Counted from the stretch's first letter, positions 1 to 11,251 are shown. The stretch: 64,000 bases of DNA from Pisolithus tinctorius (GCA_024663395.1 JANFAH010000019.1:1116001-1180000), one strand, 5' to 3'. Made by a program: numbers and translations. The notes: generated by a model from the sequence alone, not told the origin.

Positions 1-1464
1 TATGATTCCAGCAGTTTTTGATCATCACTGCCTGCACATTATTCCATGCTTTGGTTACCAACATCATGGCCTCGAGTAAGTCAATCTTGTAGATCTCTGC
101 CTGTCCTGTTTCATTGAGCTCAATTGCCTGGAGGCAGAAGGCTTTCCAGTAGAGCACCTTTAATGTACAGATGATGCCTGCATCATCTGGCTGGATGTGC
201 AAAGTAAGATTGGGTTTGAAATATTCAAGGTTGATGTTTTGGGGCATGTAGTCAATGTAGTGTCCTGCAAAATTGTCAAGGAGCAGGCAAATGAACCTGT
301 TCTGATGACACATGTTTGTGTCAAGTGATTTGATCCACCTGCAGAAGTAAGTTAAGCTATCAGATTGTCGAGTGTATTGATTGACCATACTCCTCAAATA
401 TTTCCTTTGTCATCCAGGCTTTCTTGTTATGATGGTAATAAAGACCATGGGATTATGGAGATGTTTTCTTGAAGCAATGAGGATTCTTGTACTTTCCAAT
501 GAGGAGAAGAGGTAGTTTCTCACTACCATCTCCATTACAAGCCACTCCAACAGTGATTCGAAATTTATCCTTCTTTTTCCTGCTCATCTGCTGTGTTGCA
601 AGGCCATGGTCTGGTGGTGCACTGCAAACAGTAATCAGTGGGTGTCATCTGCCATGCAGGAGCTTGACTTACAAAGCAAACAGACCAGTCTTGTCAAAAT
701 TGAAACAGTCCCTTGGAGCATACTTGGCCAAGACTTTTTGGAGGCAGGCTCTCTTGGCTTCCACAGCAGTCAAGTCAACAGAAGCAGCCTCACCATGTCT
801 ATGATACTCTTTGATATTGTAAGCCTTCTTGAACTTGGAATCCACCCATCACCTTGCAGCTGCTCCTCCTTGCAGACACCCAAGTCATTCTCGAACTTTG
901 TCCACTTGGCTACAAGCATAGCACCATTAACAGATTCTTGCTTTGACTCCATATGCTTGACCCATAGATACAGAGCATGTTCTACATCTGGTCATGTAAC
1001 AATGCACTGCTGCTTCATTGATAATGCATTAGGATATTCATGAACCTGTGCTTCAAGGTTCTGCCAGTCTCGAAGTTTTCAAGACAGTGTTGACTGATCA
1101 AAGATAAGGGTACCCTCAGGGTGAGTCTTGAAATGCTGGACAACTGCATCTTGTGAAATGCCTGGGTGAGCATCAACATACATGAAGACAGTCATCCAGT
1201 CATGCAGAGTAAGCATGCCATGCTTGCATGCTTGAAGAGGTTGGGCAGAGCTCTTTGGAGAATCCTTGTTTGTGATGACTCAGGGTTTGCAGGGCTTATA
1301 CGGAGCATGCTCGGTACAGGGTTTCCATTTGAGCTGTGGGACACTCCATTCAGGCATGGGAACAGAACCAGAGAAGCCCTGGGGGAAACTTCTAAGAAGC
1401 AGCAGCATCTTCTGATTTTTTTTTCACTTACATTGCTTAGGTAACCAGTGAACATGTCCCCCAA
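1..1464 (-). pseudogene. pogo/Tigger-like transposase remnant (CENP-B-type HTH plus DDE_1)
   Basis: The minus strand reads as the fungal pogo-type transposase that would bind terminal repeats and cut and paste its own element. Near 1060-1170 the N-terminal helix-turn-helix region shows HPGISQDAVVQHFKTHPEG. Around 820-960 comes LYLWVKHMESKQESVNG, followed by the LGVCKEEQLQGDGWIPS motif typical of these proteins. Near 240-300 the DDE core shows LLLDNFAGHYIDY, with the second catalytic Asp in LLLDN. The reading frame changes several times and contains stops, so it is inactive. The C-terminus and left end of the element lie beyond position 1. The family call is firm; the start near 1464 is approximate. 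Confidence 0.8.
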
Positions 1465-1634
1465 ATGTCAATCTAATAATGCATCATTGGTGGCATATCT
1501 TGATGCATTATGTGAAATGCAAACTCCCAGGCTGCCCAACTCAGGACCTGGCCAATTCTGATGCAACACTAGAAATATGCATGGTGAGGTCATGCATTAC
1601 GAGAAGATCTACTGTATGCGGAAAGCAACATGCA

Positions 1635-1905
1635 GTCGAGTGGTGTGGTTGCAGAGGGTAATGACATGGCTGAGAGGGCACGGTGGTGTGGTTGTGGAAG
1701 GTAATGATGTGGCTGAAAGGGTGCAGTAGTGTGGTTGTGCAACTGCAAAAAGTAATGACACAGTTGAGTGGGCGCAGTGGCGTGGTTGTGGAAGGTAACA
1801 ACACGGTTGAGAGGGCATGGTAGTGTGGTTGCGCGACCGCAACAAGTAATGATGCAGCCAAATGAGTGCAGTGGTGTGGCAGTGCAGCCGCAAAAAATAA
1901 AGGTG
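1635..1905. repeat. Minisatellite of about six 42-52-bp units
   Basis: The segment repeats a unit built on GTGGTGTGGTTG, a variable stretch and GTAATGA plus GGCTGAGAGGGC, about six times with 42 to 52 bases per unit. It directly follows the RT coding sequence of gypsy A on the minus strand. The RT frame stays open through it, giving a low-complexity His/Pro/Leu-rich tail that is not RT. Units differ by substitutions and by a short insertion (GCAACTGCAAAA type) in alternate units. Confidence 0.75.
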
Positions 1906-3436
1906 CATATTTTACACCATAGTTTATTGTCTTTTAGGATTTTCAAAACCTCGCATACGACCTGACGATGTTCCGATAACGTTTTGGTAAAGACGAGTAT
2001 GTCGTCCATGTAAACAATAACCACTCCTCGGTGAACTAGGTGTCGGAAAAGGTCATTCATCATTGTCTGGAATGTAGCCGGTGAGTTGGTGAGACCGAAA
2101 AACATAACTAGGGGTTCATATAGACCGCAGTTTGTAGTAAATGTGGCCTTCCATTCATCTCCCTCGTGCATACAGACATTGTTATATCCCCATTGTGCAT
2201 CGAGCTTGGTAAAGTAATGCGCTCTGCATAATTTGTGTACGACCTCAGATATGAGGGGAAGAGGGTAGTGATTTTTGATGGTGGCATCATTAAGCTTACG
2301 ATAATCTTGGACTGGGCAGAGGGCTCCATCCTTTTTCTTGATAAAGAAGAAGGGGGATGCGATGGGGGACTTGGAAGGACGGATGCGTCCAGTATGGAGA
2401 TGCTCTTCGAGGAATTTGTCCAGTTCCACTTGTTCTGAACAACTTAGAGGGTAGATTTTGCTATTGAAGGGTTCGATGCTGGGCTTAAGTTCGATCACGT
2501 GGTCCCACTGACGATGTTCGGGCAAGCGATCAAACTCAGTTTTTTCGAACACCTGGGAGAAGTCATCGAAATATTGGGAAGGCACCTTGGTCAATGCACT
2601 GCTTGGGTCCTCCAAATGAAGTGCTGTGACCCATAAGCGATCTCCCTCCTCTAAGGACTCCAATGTTGATCGTACGAAGTCAGTTTCTGGGTGTGGGATG
2701 TTGGGTTGGCAAGACACGGGGCATCAGTTGAATGTGACCTTTCCCATATGCCAGTCTACTGAAGGGTTATGTTGACGGAGCCAGTTGTATCCCACTATCA
2801 CAGGTGATTTTCCAGTGTTGGTGACTGCAAAAGTGGCTATTTCGGAATGACCATCAACACGGATGGAGAGGTCGACAGTGTGGCGACAGGACCAGCATCA
2901 TTCGATGAGCCATCAGCATTGTAAACAGGCACGGCTCGGAGGAGTGATTGAGTGTTAATCAGCTTAGTGCGGACATATCCTTCACCAATGTAGCACCCAC
3001 TAGCTCCACTATCTAGTAGCACCTCGACATTGAATGACCATCTATCATCCAATGTCTGGAGTGTTAAAGGGAGAAATATAGAGTTGCTGTTTATCCGCCA
3101 AATCCATTGATGTGGTTTTTTAAGTTCCTGAAGGATAGAATATTTGGTAGAATCCTCCACTGAGCGCAGAAGTGTAAGAAGGGATTTATCAACCTCCCCT
3201 CGCCATTGCCTATGACACCAGTGGCAGACTGTATGCAGGGCTACTTCATTGGCATAACCAGCTTGAATGTGAGAGACTACCCAAGGAAGGGAATGATGGG
3301 TGTGTTTAATTGATGACACATCAGGCTCTTTGGCAGAAGATGGACTCGATTTAGGACAGTCGTATGGTACATGCTTATCATTAGAGCCTATCATAGATGC
3401 CAATAAGGTAGTGTCACTTCCTACCAGCATTTTCAA
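1906..3436 (-). pseudogene. Gypsy A protease and reverse transcriptase, truncated
   Basis: At 3436-2837 a retropepsin-like stretch shows VEVLLDSGASGCYIGEGYV, the DSG active site, followed by VYNADGS. From 2717 down, RT shows WDHVIELKP, KKKDGALCPVQDYRKLN, YPLPLISEVVHKL, LDAQWGYNNVCMHEGDEWKA and YMDDILVF, the catalytic YMDD box. Coding ends about 35 residues after YMDD, where the minisatellite starts. Protease and RT are in different frames with a short break around 2720-2830, so the polyprotein cannot be made. Confidence 0.8.
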
Positions 3437-4551
3437 AAACCCAACTGCTCATTCAGTTCTTTCATTTCTTCTTTCCCTTCCATAGTTGCTTGGTTAATTG
3501 CATTAGCGACATCATGTTTGGTCACTTCATCCCAGGTAGTCCACAGAGTGTGGATATGTTCAACCTCAGTACGAGAGCAGTTACGAGCAATGTGGCCAGT
3601 TTGCCCACAGCGGTAGCACATAATGCCTCTACCTCCTTGATGACGGCTGGTCCAGTCTATATCCATGGGCTCTCCTGCGCCTAGAGTGGGACAAGTTGTA
3701 ATAGGGGCAGTTGCCTGATGGGCAGGAATGGCAGTAGCAGGGGACAGCATGGGACGAGGTTGAAATGGAAAGGTACGATTGCCTGAGGGGCGAGGGCCCC
3801 CAGCGGGGAAGGAGACACAGGCTGAGTTAGCACAAATGTCATGGTCAATGCACCTGGCATAATCCTTCCACCCTTGCAGACTGTCCTCGAGGTCTCCCTT
3901 CTGTACGCACTGTGAAAAAATCCGATATGACAGTCCAGTGCAAAAGATGTTGAGGAGTGCTTCATCATCAAATTGGGCATCCCCTGCCAGCAGCTCGAAC
4001 TCCGTAAGATAGTCGTCAACCGATTGACTGTCATGTTGCTTCAAAGCAAGGAGTTTGTTCTGGGCCTGCATCTTCTTGTTCAGCTCACTAATTTCTCCTT
4101 TAGGGCATTAGTGAAGTTCTCCCAACTGTCAAGCTCTGGACATGCTGCTCCGGCATGTTGCTTATTACAAAGGCCAATTACCCACTGCTGGGTGTGGCCA
4201 GCTTTCATGTACGACATAGCATAATTAACTTTGATAACGTCAGTGGCAAAAGTGGACGCGTTAGTTGCAAAATTCAACTTGAGTTGATTGATGAACACAT
4301 TGTATTTTTCATTCAATCCGTCGTATATGTCTGGTTGGGCCACCTTCACTTTTGGGGTACGATTCTGGAGGAGTGTCTGCATGAACACAGCACGAAAATC
4401 TTCTTGAGCCTGAAGAGATGCTTCAAGAAGCGGGTCTCATCTACTGTGTGGCTGAGACTGAGGACGGGGCCTGTGGCTGTGGTTGTGAACTCGATTGGGA
4501 AGGAGGTGCCAGAGTCGACATGGGTAAGTCAAAGTCGGGAATAGGAGCCAT
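3433..4551 (-). pseudogene. Gypsy A gag (capsid plus zinc knuckle), frame-broken
   Basis: Gag begins at the ATG at 4551-4549 (MAPIPDFDLP), soon after the primer-binding site. The capsid part at 4388-4080 and 4071-3900 carries PDIYDGLNEKYNVFINQLKLN and a KALKQHDSQSVDDYLTEF-like stretch, usual for fungal gypsy gag. A CCHC knuckle, CYRCGQTGHIARNC, lies near 3590-3630 after a GEPMDID motif. At least one frame shift separates the first part from 4388-4080, and another lies between 4080 and 4071. One early stop near 4435 is a TGA in a context that fits CGA. Confidence 0.75.
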
Positions 4552-4562
4552 GTTGCTGTCTG

Positions 4563-4573
4563 AGCGTTAACCT
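4563..4573 (-). other. Self-primer binding site of gypsy A
   Basis: Minus-strand AGGTTAACGCT lies 2 nt inside the LTR edge. It is the perfect 11-nt complement of LTR sequence at 4700-4710, which sits where transcription should start. It does not begin with TGG as a tRNA-complementary site would. Self-priming by the 5' end of the transcript, as in Tf1, is inferred from this layout. Confidence 0.65.
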
Positions 4574-4575
4574 AA

Positions 4576-4851
4576 TGTAATGATCTGCTGTTGGTGCGTG
4601 CGTTGACGAAGGAACGTGAATACTATAGTCAACCTAACGCTGATAGCAAGACTAAGTTACAGGACAAGGCCGACAACAGGAGGCACACCTGATAGCAAGA
4701 GGTTAACGCTAGGGGAAAAATGAGTAGCATGGCAGAGGGCTATATACTGTACAGTAGGGTGAAACATGATGAATAAGAAGGTGAGACAAGACATGTCATA
4801 TGTTGGGGCCAGACCAGTTGACTGATCAGTTGATCGACGAGTTTCCTTACA
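4576..4851 (-). repeat. 5' LTR of gypsy A
   Basis: The plus strand starts TGTAATGATC and ends CCTTACA, so the LTR has TG...CA ends with a 5-bp inverted repeat. On the minus strand a TATATA box starts at 4746. The string AGCGTTAACCT begins 36 nt downstream of it (4710-4700) and is the exact complement of the primer-binding site outside the LTR. The inner boundary at 4576 is well supported by this layout. The outer boundary is a best guess because no second LTR is present for comparison. Confidence 0.5.
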
Positions 4852-5344
4852 CCTCTATTGCAAACGCTCGCAGTATTCCTTTGCAAGTACTGAAACATTC
4901 TCGTTGCTGCACCCATTTCATCTGTGGTCAGCGTAAGCTGCCAAATCACCGTCGACTTTTACACTTAGGTTGGCCAACCACTGCAACCAACCAATGGCGA
5001 ACATTCACGGCCTTGTTCCTCATTGCTTGTAAAGTAGCAGACTATCTGTATCGAAATATCACAATGGAACGAATAAAACTTACTTGCTTGCTGTTTATAC
5101 TGAAGCCTTGGAACGACAAGTACTCAATGTCTTACACCTTGTCCAAAGATGGATGTAACTAGTCACTCGGCAGCATATACAAACAACATCACAGATACTG
5201 TTCATTTCAAAGACGTAGCAACAGTACATGTTATTGGAGTGGGATGTGGGTGGGAAGGGGAGGGGAGGGGTTAATAGTACAAAATGAGACGAGAAAAACA
5301 ATCATACAATGCCGGCGGACGAAGCTGCGAGGCTACACGACGAG
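4852..5344. other. Spacer with no recognised gene
   Basis: Only short shadow reading frames are present and nothing recognisable is encoded. The part next to gypsy A may include more LTR if the true LTR edge lies farther right. The segment 5240-5344 lies just downstream of a possible alternative last exon of the minus-strand gene. Confidence 0.4.
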
Positions 5345-5643
5345 AGGCTGAAACGGAAGGGCTCTAAGTCACAGGGATTGAGAAACGGGGGAAAGAGAGG
5401 ACCAGACATACCTGGGCAAGAAATCGACGATCAAATTCCTGGGCATCAAGATTACTCTCAGTTGGCAGAAAGATATGGAGTAGAAGATGGAAAATGAACC
5501 AGGGCAGCGATTCACCAGTCAAGACGTCCACCAGCTCCTTCAATAACCAGATGACGAACAAGAATTGGAGGGAATGAAAGAGAGGGGAGCCGAGACGATG
5601 TCGAAGGACCAGACGAGGCATGCAATCCGCCAAAGACCTAAAC
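5345..5643 (-). other. Possible alternative hydrophobic last exons of the peptidase-like gene
   Basis: The stop at 5884 overlaps a good splice donor (GTGAGC at 5889-5884 on the minus strand). Using it and the acceptor ending TTTAG at about 5644, the phase fits an open segment beginning SLADCMPRLVLRH. That segment contains two hydrophobic runs, FLFVIWLLKELV and WFIFHLLLHIFL. It then meets a GTATGT donor and a TTTCAG acceptor and ends after four more codons. The first intron would be about 240 nt, longer than the others. It may equally be 3' UTR with introns. Confidence 0.3.
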
Positions 5644-5883
5644 GACAAAAAAGATTGTCAGTTACTAGCATAAAGGATAGAAAGAAAAGGGGATGAACGA
5701 TGAGCAACGAATCGAGTATCAAGACATGCATCTGAACCAACGAGACAAGAAGCAGATAGGAAAAGGCTGGTCGGAGGAAAGAGAGAGAAAAAAAAGAAAA
5801 AAAACCAGAAGACGAGGAGAAAGGACAGTAGGGGCAGAGGGGGAGGGGGAATGACGACGACAGAGCTTGGATGGTGCTTACGC

Positions 5884-7395
5884 TCACTCGGGGGTGTACT
5901 CGATGTCATAGAACTGGGCAGAGGGATACCTCTCGAGGAGCTGCTTGAAAGCCCACCAAAGGGGCGTAGCATAGGTGACATGGTTGTGCATTCCTTGGGG
6001 CATTCCCGAGTGCAGGATGGCGAGCCTGCCACCGTCACCAGTGAAAATGAGAGCACCGGAGTCGCCCTTGGCCGAAAAGTCACCAGAGCCCTTGCAGTTG
6101 TAGACAACGACCTTGCAGGACTCGAGTCTGAACTCAGTGCAAGTGTAGGCGTCCATGCTGGAATAGTTGCCCAATGTAAGCTTGGTGGTGCTGCCATACT
6201 TGCTGACAACATAAAGCGGCTCTCCATTCTTGTCTTCCGTATTGGGATTGATGATGAGGCGGCGAGGCAGAGTGCGGAGGATGGGGAGCTGGAGGTCAGC
6301 TGGGATCATCTTGTTCTGGCAAATGGTAGCAATGGGCCAGAAGCGATCCTCGAGTTGGCCGGCGTTGTATTGGTTACCTGAAGAGTTGAAATGTTAGTTC
6401 TAAGTGGGCCATCGAGCCTTTCGACAGTCCCTTCATACCACTCGATGACCACACCGGTGACCTGGGTGTCATTGAGGATGTGAAGGATGTCGGGGGTGGC
6501 ATCGCGAACAGCTCTGGCGTTGGTGGTGTTGGGATGGACGGAAATCCACACTACAACAGGCCCAAAGCTTTCCTTGCCGTCCTCCTCGACAACGGTCAAG
6601 AACCGAGCCATCTTGAGAGCTGAGTACTTGAGGCCATGAGCCTTCATCGCATCCTTGATCTGAGGGACAACGGTCGCATCCCACACCTTGTTGAGGCACG
6701 TACCGAAGACACCGTAGGCAGTCTTGGTGGCGATTCTGAAGAAGCGGTCTCCAAGCACAGGGATCGCAAAGGGGTTGGTCTTGAAATCGGAACGCCACAA
6801 GAGCTTGGGAGGGCTGCTGGAGATGCCATGGTACCAGAAGTTTATCTCAAACTGGGAGATGAGGTCGGGAGCGACGACAGTGAGGGCATCCGAGTTGTTA
6901 CTGAGCTGCGAGAAGAGGGTGCCTGCCTCGCTTACGATGGGGGAGGTTGGAAAGGACTGAGAAGTGGGAGATGTAGGAACAGTGCCGCCTTGTGCGGGAG
7001 GCTGGGCTGAGTACTTGCGCCTCAGACACTCGACCTGAAAGCAGTTCACGGCTGAAATGGAACGCAAACGGATGCTGAGCATGTCGGAACTGAAACGCGC
7101 AAAGAAAGACAGAGGATGGAGAGGGAGACTTACAACCAAGGTGGACGGGGTCAGCCCTAACCCTTTGCACCTTATCTCTGACTCCTGGAAGAGCATCTAC
7201 GAGGCGGACAGACAATCGTGAGTGAGAGAGATGGACGTATAACGATGAAAGCAGCTCACTGTCGCCCAGGAACCCGAGGGTAATGAGCTCTTGCTCGCTC
7301 AGATCGACGATCTCTGGGGGGAAACGTTCAGCAATGGCAACGAAGAGGAACGATGGGAGCAGCGACTCACTCTTGCTCCGATATTCGCGATCCAT
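5884..7395 (-). CDS. Multi-exon serine-peptidase-like protein (GDSG), basidiomycete family
   Basis: Translation starts at the ATG at 7395-7393. Exons are 7395-7371, 7313-7260, 7196-7134 and 7051 onward, with three 57-82-nt GT-AG introns whose phases all match. A fourth intron near 6454-6378 is likely but its donor is uncertain, because the best in-phase donor removes the conserved VVIEWYEG stretch. The long exon carries the family's FEINFWYHGISSSPPKLLWR region. The C-terminus (6309-5884) carries GDSGALIF with the presumed nucleophile Ser, then LAILHSGMP and HVTYATPLWWAF. The family member I remember has a His-containing stretch (SNCHV-like) before the Ser; I do not see it, so activity is doubtful. 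CpG is common here, unlike the surrounding repeats, and this is the only clear host gene in the window. Confidence 0.75.
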
Positions 7396-7875
7396 GGCGG
7401 CAAAAGAAACAAAAAAACGAGTAGTTCACGAGAGGTTGTAGTAAGAAAAGCGCAGGCAAGTAACTCGTTGATGGGGATGAGTTGGGGGAAAGGATGGGAA
7501 AACGCAAAGAGGGTATCTTTCATCACCAAAATTGTCAAACTCCGCTATTGCCCGATAAGGAATATATTTTCGAGTGGCTGTGCTGCTGACATGCCGCGAG
7601 TCAGTCTTGTGATACTGTGCACCCCCGTGCATCCTGTCGATTGCTGAGGCAACAACATAGCATTTATCGATCTACATCAACATCCAGCACGTGCTGGTTA
7701 CTATATATTGCGTCTACCACACATGCCTGTACATATTGATGAATATATATATCACCACAAGTTCATTGTTCTGGGCCTTGCCAATCACTTCATTAGAATG
7801 CACTCCTATGACATGCTTGGTAGTAAAACATAGTTACACTTTACAGTAATCTGTACTGAGAGGGAAATTGAAAGC
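7396..7875. promoter_or_regulatory. Upstream region of the peptidase-like gene
   Basis: This is the only space available for the promoter of the gene starting at 7395. It has AT-rich stretches (ATATATTGCG near 7700 and ATATATATATCACC near 7745) and no open frame of note. No specific factor site could be assigned. Its right end meets decayed repeat DNA. Confidence 0.35.
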
Positions 7876-8672
7876 CTAAGAGGAGCTCTGGCAATGTTTA
7901 AGCTTCTTGTGTGCCATAGCAAGCTCATTGACAACGACTGGAGGAACAAGGGGAGTGACAAAATATTTGGAGGGTGAGTGCTGCTTGAATACCTGGCAGG
8001 GAGTTGCAGAGCATGGGCTGTGAGCAGACATCAGTAGAGAAACCACAAAGAATACCCTATGGTGCACCTAAACTTTACATTCTCCACATCTTGCAATGTA
8101 GGCTCACACTTTACTGTGAGTGTAGCATCGTTGGCTTGGGTGAGGGAGGGGTCACTGGCTTGTGTGGCCTGCTCCATTGTCTCCTTGCTGTCTGTTTGTA
8201 TAGCAACATCATGACAAGGCTTCCTGGGATAGGGGAACAATTAGAATACACATTTGGATGTAAAAGGATAGCTTGTCTTACCTACTGCAGATGTCTTTCA
8301 GATGAAACACAACTCATTTCCTGCCAGGGGTGGTGATGTTGACATTGAAGTAATGTGTGTTCCAGGATGAAAGGGTGCCATTGATTTCAAGGTAGACGAC
8401 ATCTTGAAGCATGTTGACAGTCATTGCCCTGATTTTGCCTGCCATTATTACCCTGTTGCAGTAAGGCCCCATGTTGGAAGCAAAATGGCCACTGCCACCT
8501 GGAAGCAGATCAGCAAATTCTGGTAATGCAAATTACAAAGTAACTATAATTGCATCTGTTGAGAAATGACGTTGAATATATGATGATTTAACGTAAATAT
8601 ATGTGTACACATTCAAGCTGAGAGGCATCTAAGAATACAAAATCATTGACTTTGAATGAAAATGACAAGTGA
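7876..8672 (-). other. Unclassified decayed coding-like segment
   Basis: On the minus strand 8510-8330 reads PEFADLLPGGSGHFASNMG, and then a second run, VVYLEINGTLSSWNTHYFNV, ending in a stop. This resembles the end of an ORF that I have seen beside basidiomycete transposons but cannot name. Farther left, 8067-7876 has one short open frame with no known motif. The segment lies directly downstream of the Plavaka stop, so it could be a companion gene of that element. Confidence 0.35.
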
Positions 8673-9391
8673 CTAAAGCATCCCATATCCCTCCTGGGCA
8701 TACAAGTTCTCATTATCATTGAGGCCTGCCACCATTTCACTGTCATTATCATCTGATTTGTTGTCGTCAGGCTTGCTGGAGCTTCCCTCATCCTTGTCCA
8801 GGTCTGTATCATCATCTTCCTCTTCTCCACTCATCTCATTGTCCTCCTTGGCTCCTTGTGCTGTATCAGCTTCTTCATGCATGCCACTGACCTCCTCACC
8901 AGCAGTTTGACAGTCTGATTGTAAGAAGGAATCCCACTCCCTGGATACCTTATGCCTGATGCTGCTGCCTCGAAACTGCATGAACATATCTCGATCAACA
9001 AACCTATCTGAGCTTTAAGTATGCATCCATGTTGATTTATTTCCTCACTTACATGTTAACATCAAAATATCGCCAGTCTTCATGGAGGTCCTCATCAGGC
9101 TGCCTGAATGATGGTCCTAAATATTCAGATGTTCATCCGAGTGAGAAAGCTGGAATCAGATGGATGCCATGAGTGACTACATCTGGGTCCAAAAACCCAA
9201 ATGCATCCAGGTCATTGTCGGAAATGAATCCTACCTGATACAGTCAGCATGCAGCAAACCCTGATCCCCCTGGTCTGCCATTATCATGGCTGAACCACCA
9301 CACAAAGAGCACATTCATCTGCTTTATCCCATCAGATGAGGCATTGTTGTCATAGTACCATACATTGACATGGAAAATTTTAATGATGCAT

Positions 9392-11251
9392 TGTGAGTCA
9401 AAGTGTGGAAAGCTGGTATACCAAACAAATCCAACACAAAAGACAAATGATGTGTGAGTGGTGGTTTGCCTCTGTGGAACCTGGAGGGCAGAGAAACCTA
9501 AAGTGGGGGAATTTCAATGGCAGGTGCTCCTAGCACAAGTCATTGATGAGTTACGCAAGAGCAGATGAATGAGTGATGACTGGATGGGGGATGCTGAACA
9601 GAGTGAAGGTGTTCAGCTGAAAGGACTTCTTGGAATAATGGACTTTGATAAAATGTGCTCCTGGTGCAAGTCGTTGATGAGTTACACAGGAGTGGAGGGA
9701 TGACTAAGCAAGACTGCTGACTAAGAGGAAGCTTCAGATGATGAAGGATGGCAGATAGACTCTTCCGAATGAGCCTCAACTACCAAGTATACAAATGATG
9801 ACAGATAGACCCCTTCATGGAGCCTCAACCGTCGACGATGAGATAGGCACTGAACTGACTGCTGAGTGAATGGCTTCTGATTCACTTCCTGGATTGCTTT
9901 GGGTGTAGCTAAGTACATGGGGGTTTATATACTGTGGGGGGAGCACAGCTTGTGACAAACAAGGCACAAATGCTTGGTAAGTAATGAGTAAGGACTGAGT
10001 GATCATGATGAGTAAGTGAGAAATGAAAAGTAAGCGAGCAAAGAAGATTGGTAAGTATTGGCAATAAAGGAGTCAAGGACAGTCAAAATATTGCAGAATG
10101 AGTCAAATAGAATCAGAAACTGAGTAAGTGCACTGATATCACATTAGGGGGTGGCAATGCAAGTCAGATCTCGGCAGAGACATCTCTAGATCCAAAGATG
10201 GCATGACAGATGGATGGTGTTTCCAGACAAGGAAGTATTAATTCCAGAATTGAAGGGCATGAGTCAGGCATCAAAGGGGGCTAGGGCATTGGGGGTCTGT
10301 GGGGCAACAGGAGCATATGCAATCGCATCTCCCACCCTTTCATCCTCTCAGCAAAGTTAACAAAAACTTCATGGACAGGGTTCTGATGGAGGAGGAGGAG
10401 AAGGGGGGATGTCTTCTGCTGGATCTTGCAGTAAGAAGGCAAGATGCATGTCATACTCGTCATGAATGCGATCAGGGAGGCTGGAGAACAGTAGACTATG
10501 CTGCAGCTGTCACAATGCAGGAAGAATGATGGATGAGACTGGAACAAAGACAGTGCAGGGAGCAGGGAGGAATGATCCATATGCTTCATCAAGAGGGGAG
10601 ACCAAAACGACCACATATGACCTTTCTAACTGAGTGACAGACCTGAGGCAACCAAACAATGTCCTTCTGGAAGTCATACTGACAAGGAGAACATGCTGAC
10701 CAAGCTGCATGGGACAGGATGGGGCTGACAACGACAGGATGAACCAGGGGGCTTCAGGACAGAAGCTGGTGGGAACACCTGGCAGATATACATAGCCATT
10801 GTCTCTGGCAAATGAGACAAGCAAGATGATTGATGAAGAGGTGGCCATGATTGATGGACCTAGTGAAATGAGCATCTGATGGATGGAGTGCTGTAGAACT
10901 GCGTAGGGAGTGAGGATCCTCTCCAAATTTGGAAGGAAGAATCATGGGGCTGAGCACTTTAAGCAAGTGTGAGAACCAAGTTGATATCTTTGGAAATGGT
11001 GGAGATACAATGAAAACCAGAATGCCATACATGGGCACTAAAAACTTTTAATGTGCACTTAACTTGCTTCCTCTTTTCTCTCTAGCACTGATGACTCGTT
11101 CTTGTGTGAAGGATGACTGCTTATGTCCAGTAGTCTTTCTATGCATGAGGCCTTTAGTCTTCATCTGCATGCATGGGCATTATGCACAACTCGTCAATGA
11201 GTTAGGCAGAGTCAGCTGTAACCATGTCCACAACACCTTTGGTGTGTGACA
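9392..11251. mobile_element. LTR-like element 1 (1.86 kb, GCAT target duplication)
   Basis: The segment begins TGTGAGTCAAAG and ends GGTGTGTGACA, and is flanked by GCAT on both sides (9388-9391 and 11252-11255). Removing it and one GCAT rejoins the Plavaka frame as HPYWYA-CIIKIFHV, so it is a clean insertion. TG...CA ends and a 4-bp duplication fit a solo LTR of a gypsy-type element. Copies 2 and 3 in this window have the same ends. It has an internal imperfect duplication (GTGCTCC...AAGTC.TTGATGAG) near 9530 and 9650. Its ORF lies on the minus strand. Confidence 0.8.
10510..10848 (-). CDS. ORF within LTR-like element 1 (112 aa)
   Basis: The frame starts MATSSSIILLVSFARDNGY and contains YLPGVPTSFCPEA, SMTSRRTLFGCLRS and EAYGSFLPAPC, all conserved in the other two copies. 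It stops at a TGA where copy 3 has CGA and reads on. In a 26-codon comparison with copy 2, I counted 8 third-position, 4 first-position and 1 second-position differences, which suggests past selection on a protein. No family was recognised and no catalytic motif seen. It would lie in the U3 part of the LTR. Confidence 0.4.
   Translation of the reverse strand: MATSSSIILLVSFARDNGYVYLPGVPTSFCPEAPWFILSLSAPSCPMQLGQHVLLVSMTSRRTLFGCLRSVTQLERSYVVVLVSPLDEAYGSFLPAPCTVFVPVSSIILPAL

Larger units (their letters stand above)
1906..4851 (-). mobile_element. Gypsy A: 3'-truncated Ty3/gypsy retrotransposon
   Basis: In minus-strand order the element has an LTR (4851-4576), primer-binding site (4573-4563), gag (from 4551), aspartic protease, and RT. 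It stops inside RT, where the minisatellite begins. RNase H, integrase and the 3' LTR are absent. Frames are broken at several points. The LTR outer end at 4851 was chosen because it gives matching TGTAA/TTACA termini. Other TTACA strings nearby, for example near 5130, are alternatives. Confidence 0.75.

Noticed and set aside
1590..1905. C-terminal extension of RT with His/Pro repeats
   Set aside because: It is the minisatellite read in an open frame and does not resemble RT connection or RNase H sequence.
5884..6309. Trypsin-type protease as a toxin or secreted virulence factor
   Set aside because: No signal peptide is visible at the start and the catalytic set seems incomplete. Only a family-level call is justified.
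9392..9400. LTR-like elements as introns, since they start GTGAGT one base in
   Set aside because: The 3' end lacks an AG acceptor, length is 1.8 kb, and 4-bp duplications flank two copies, so transposition is the better explanation.
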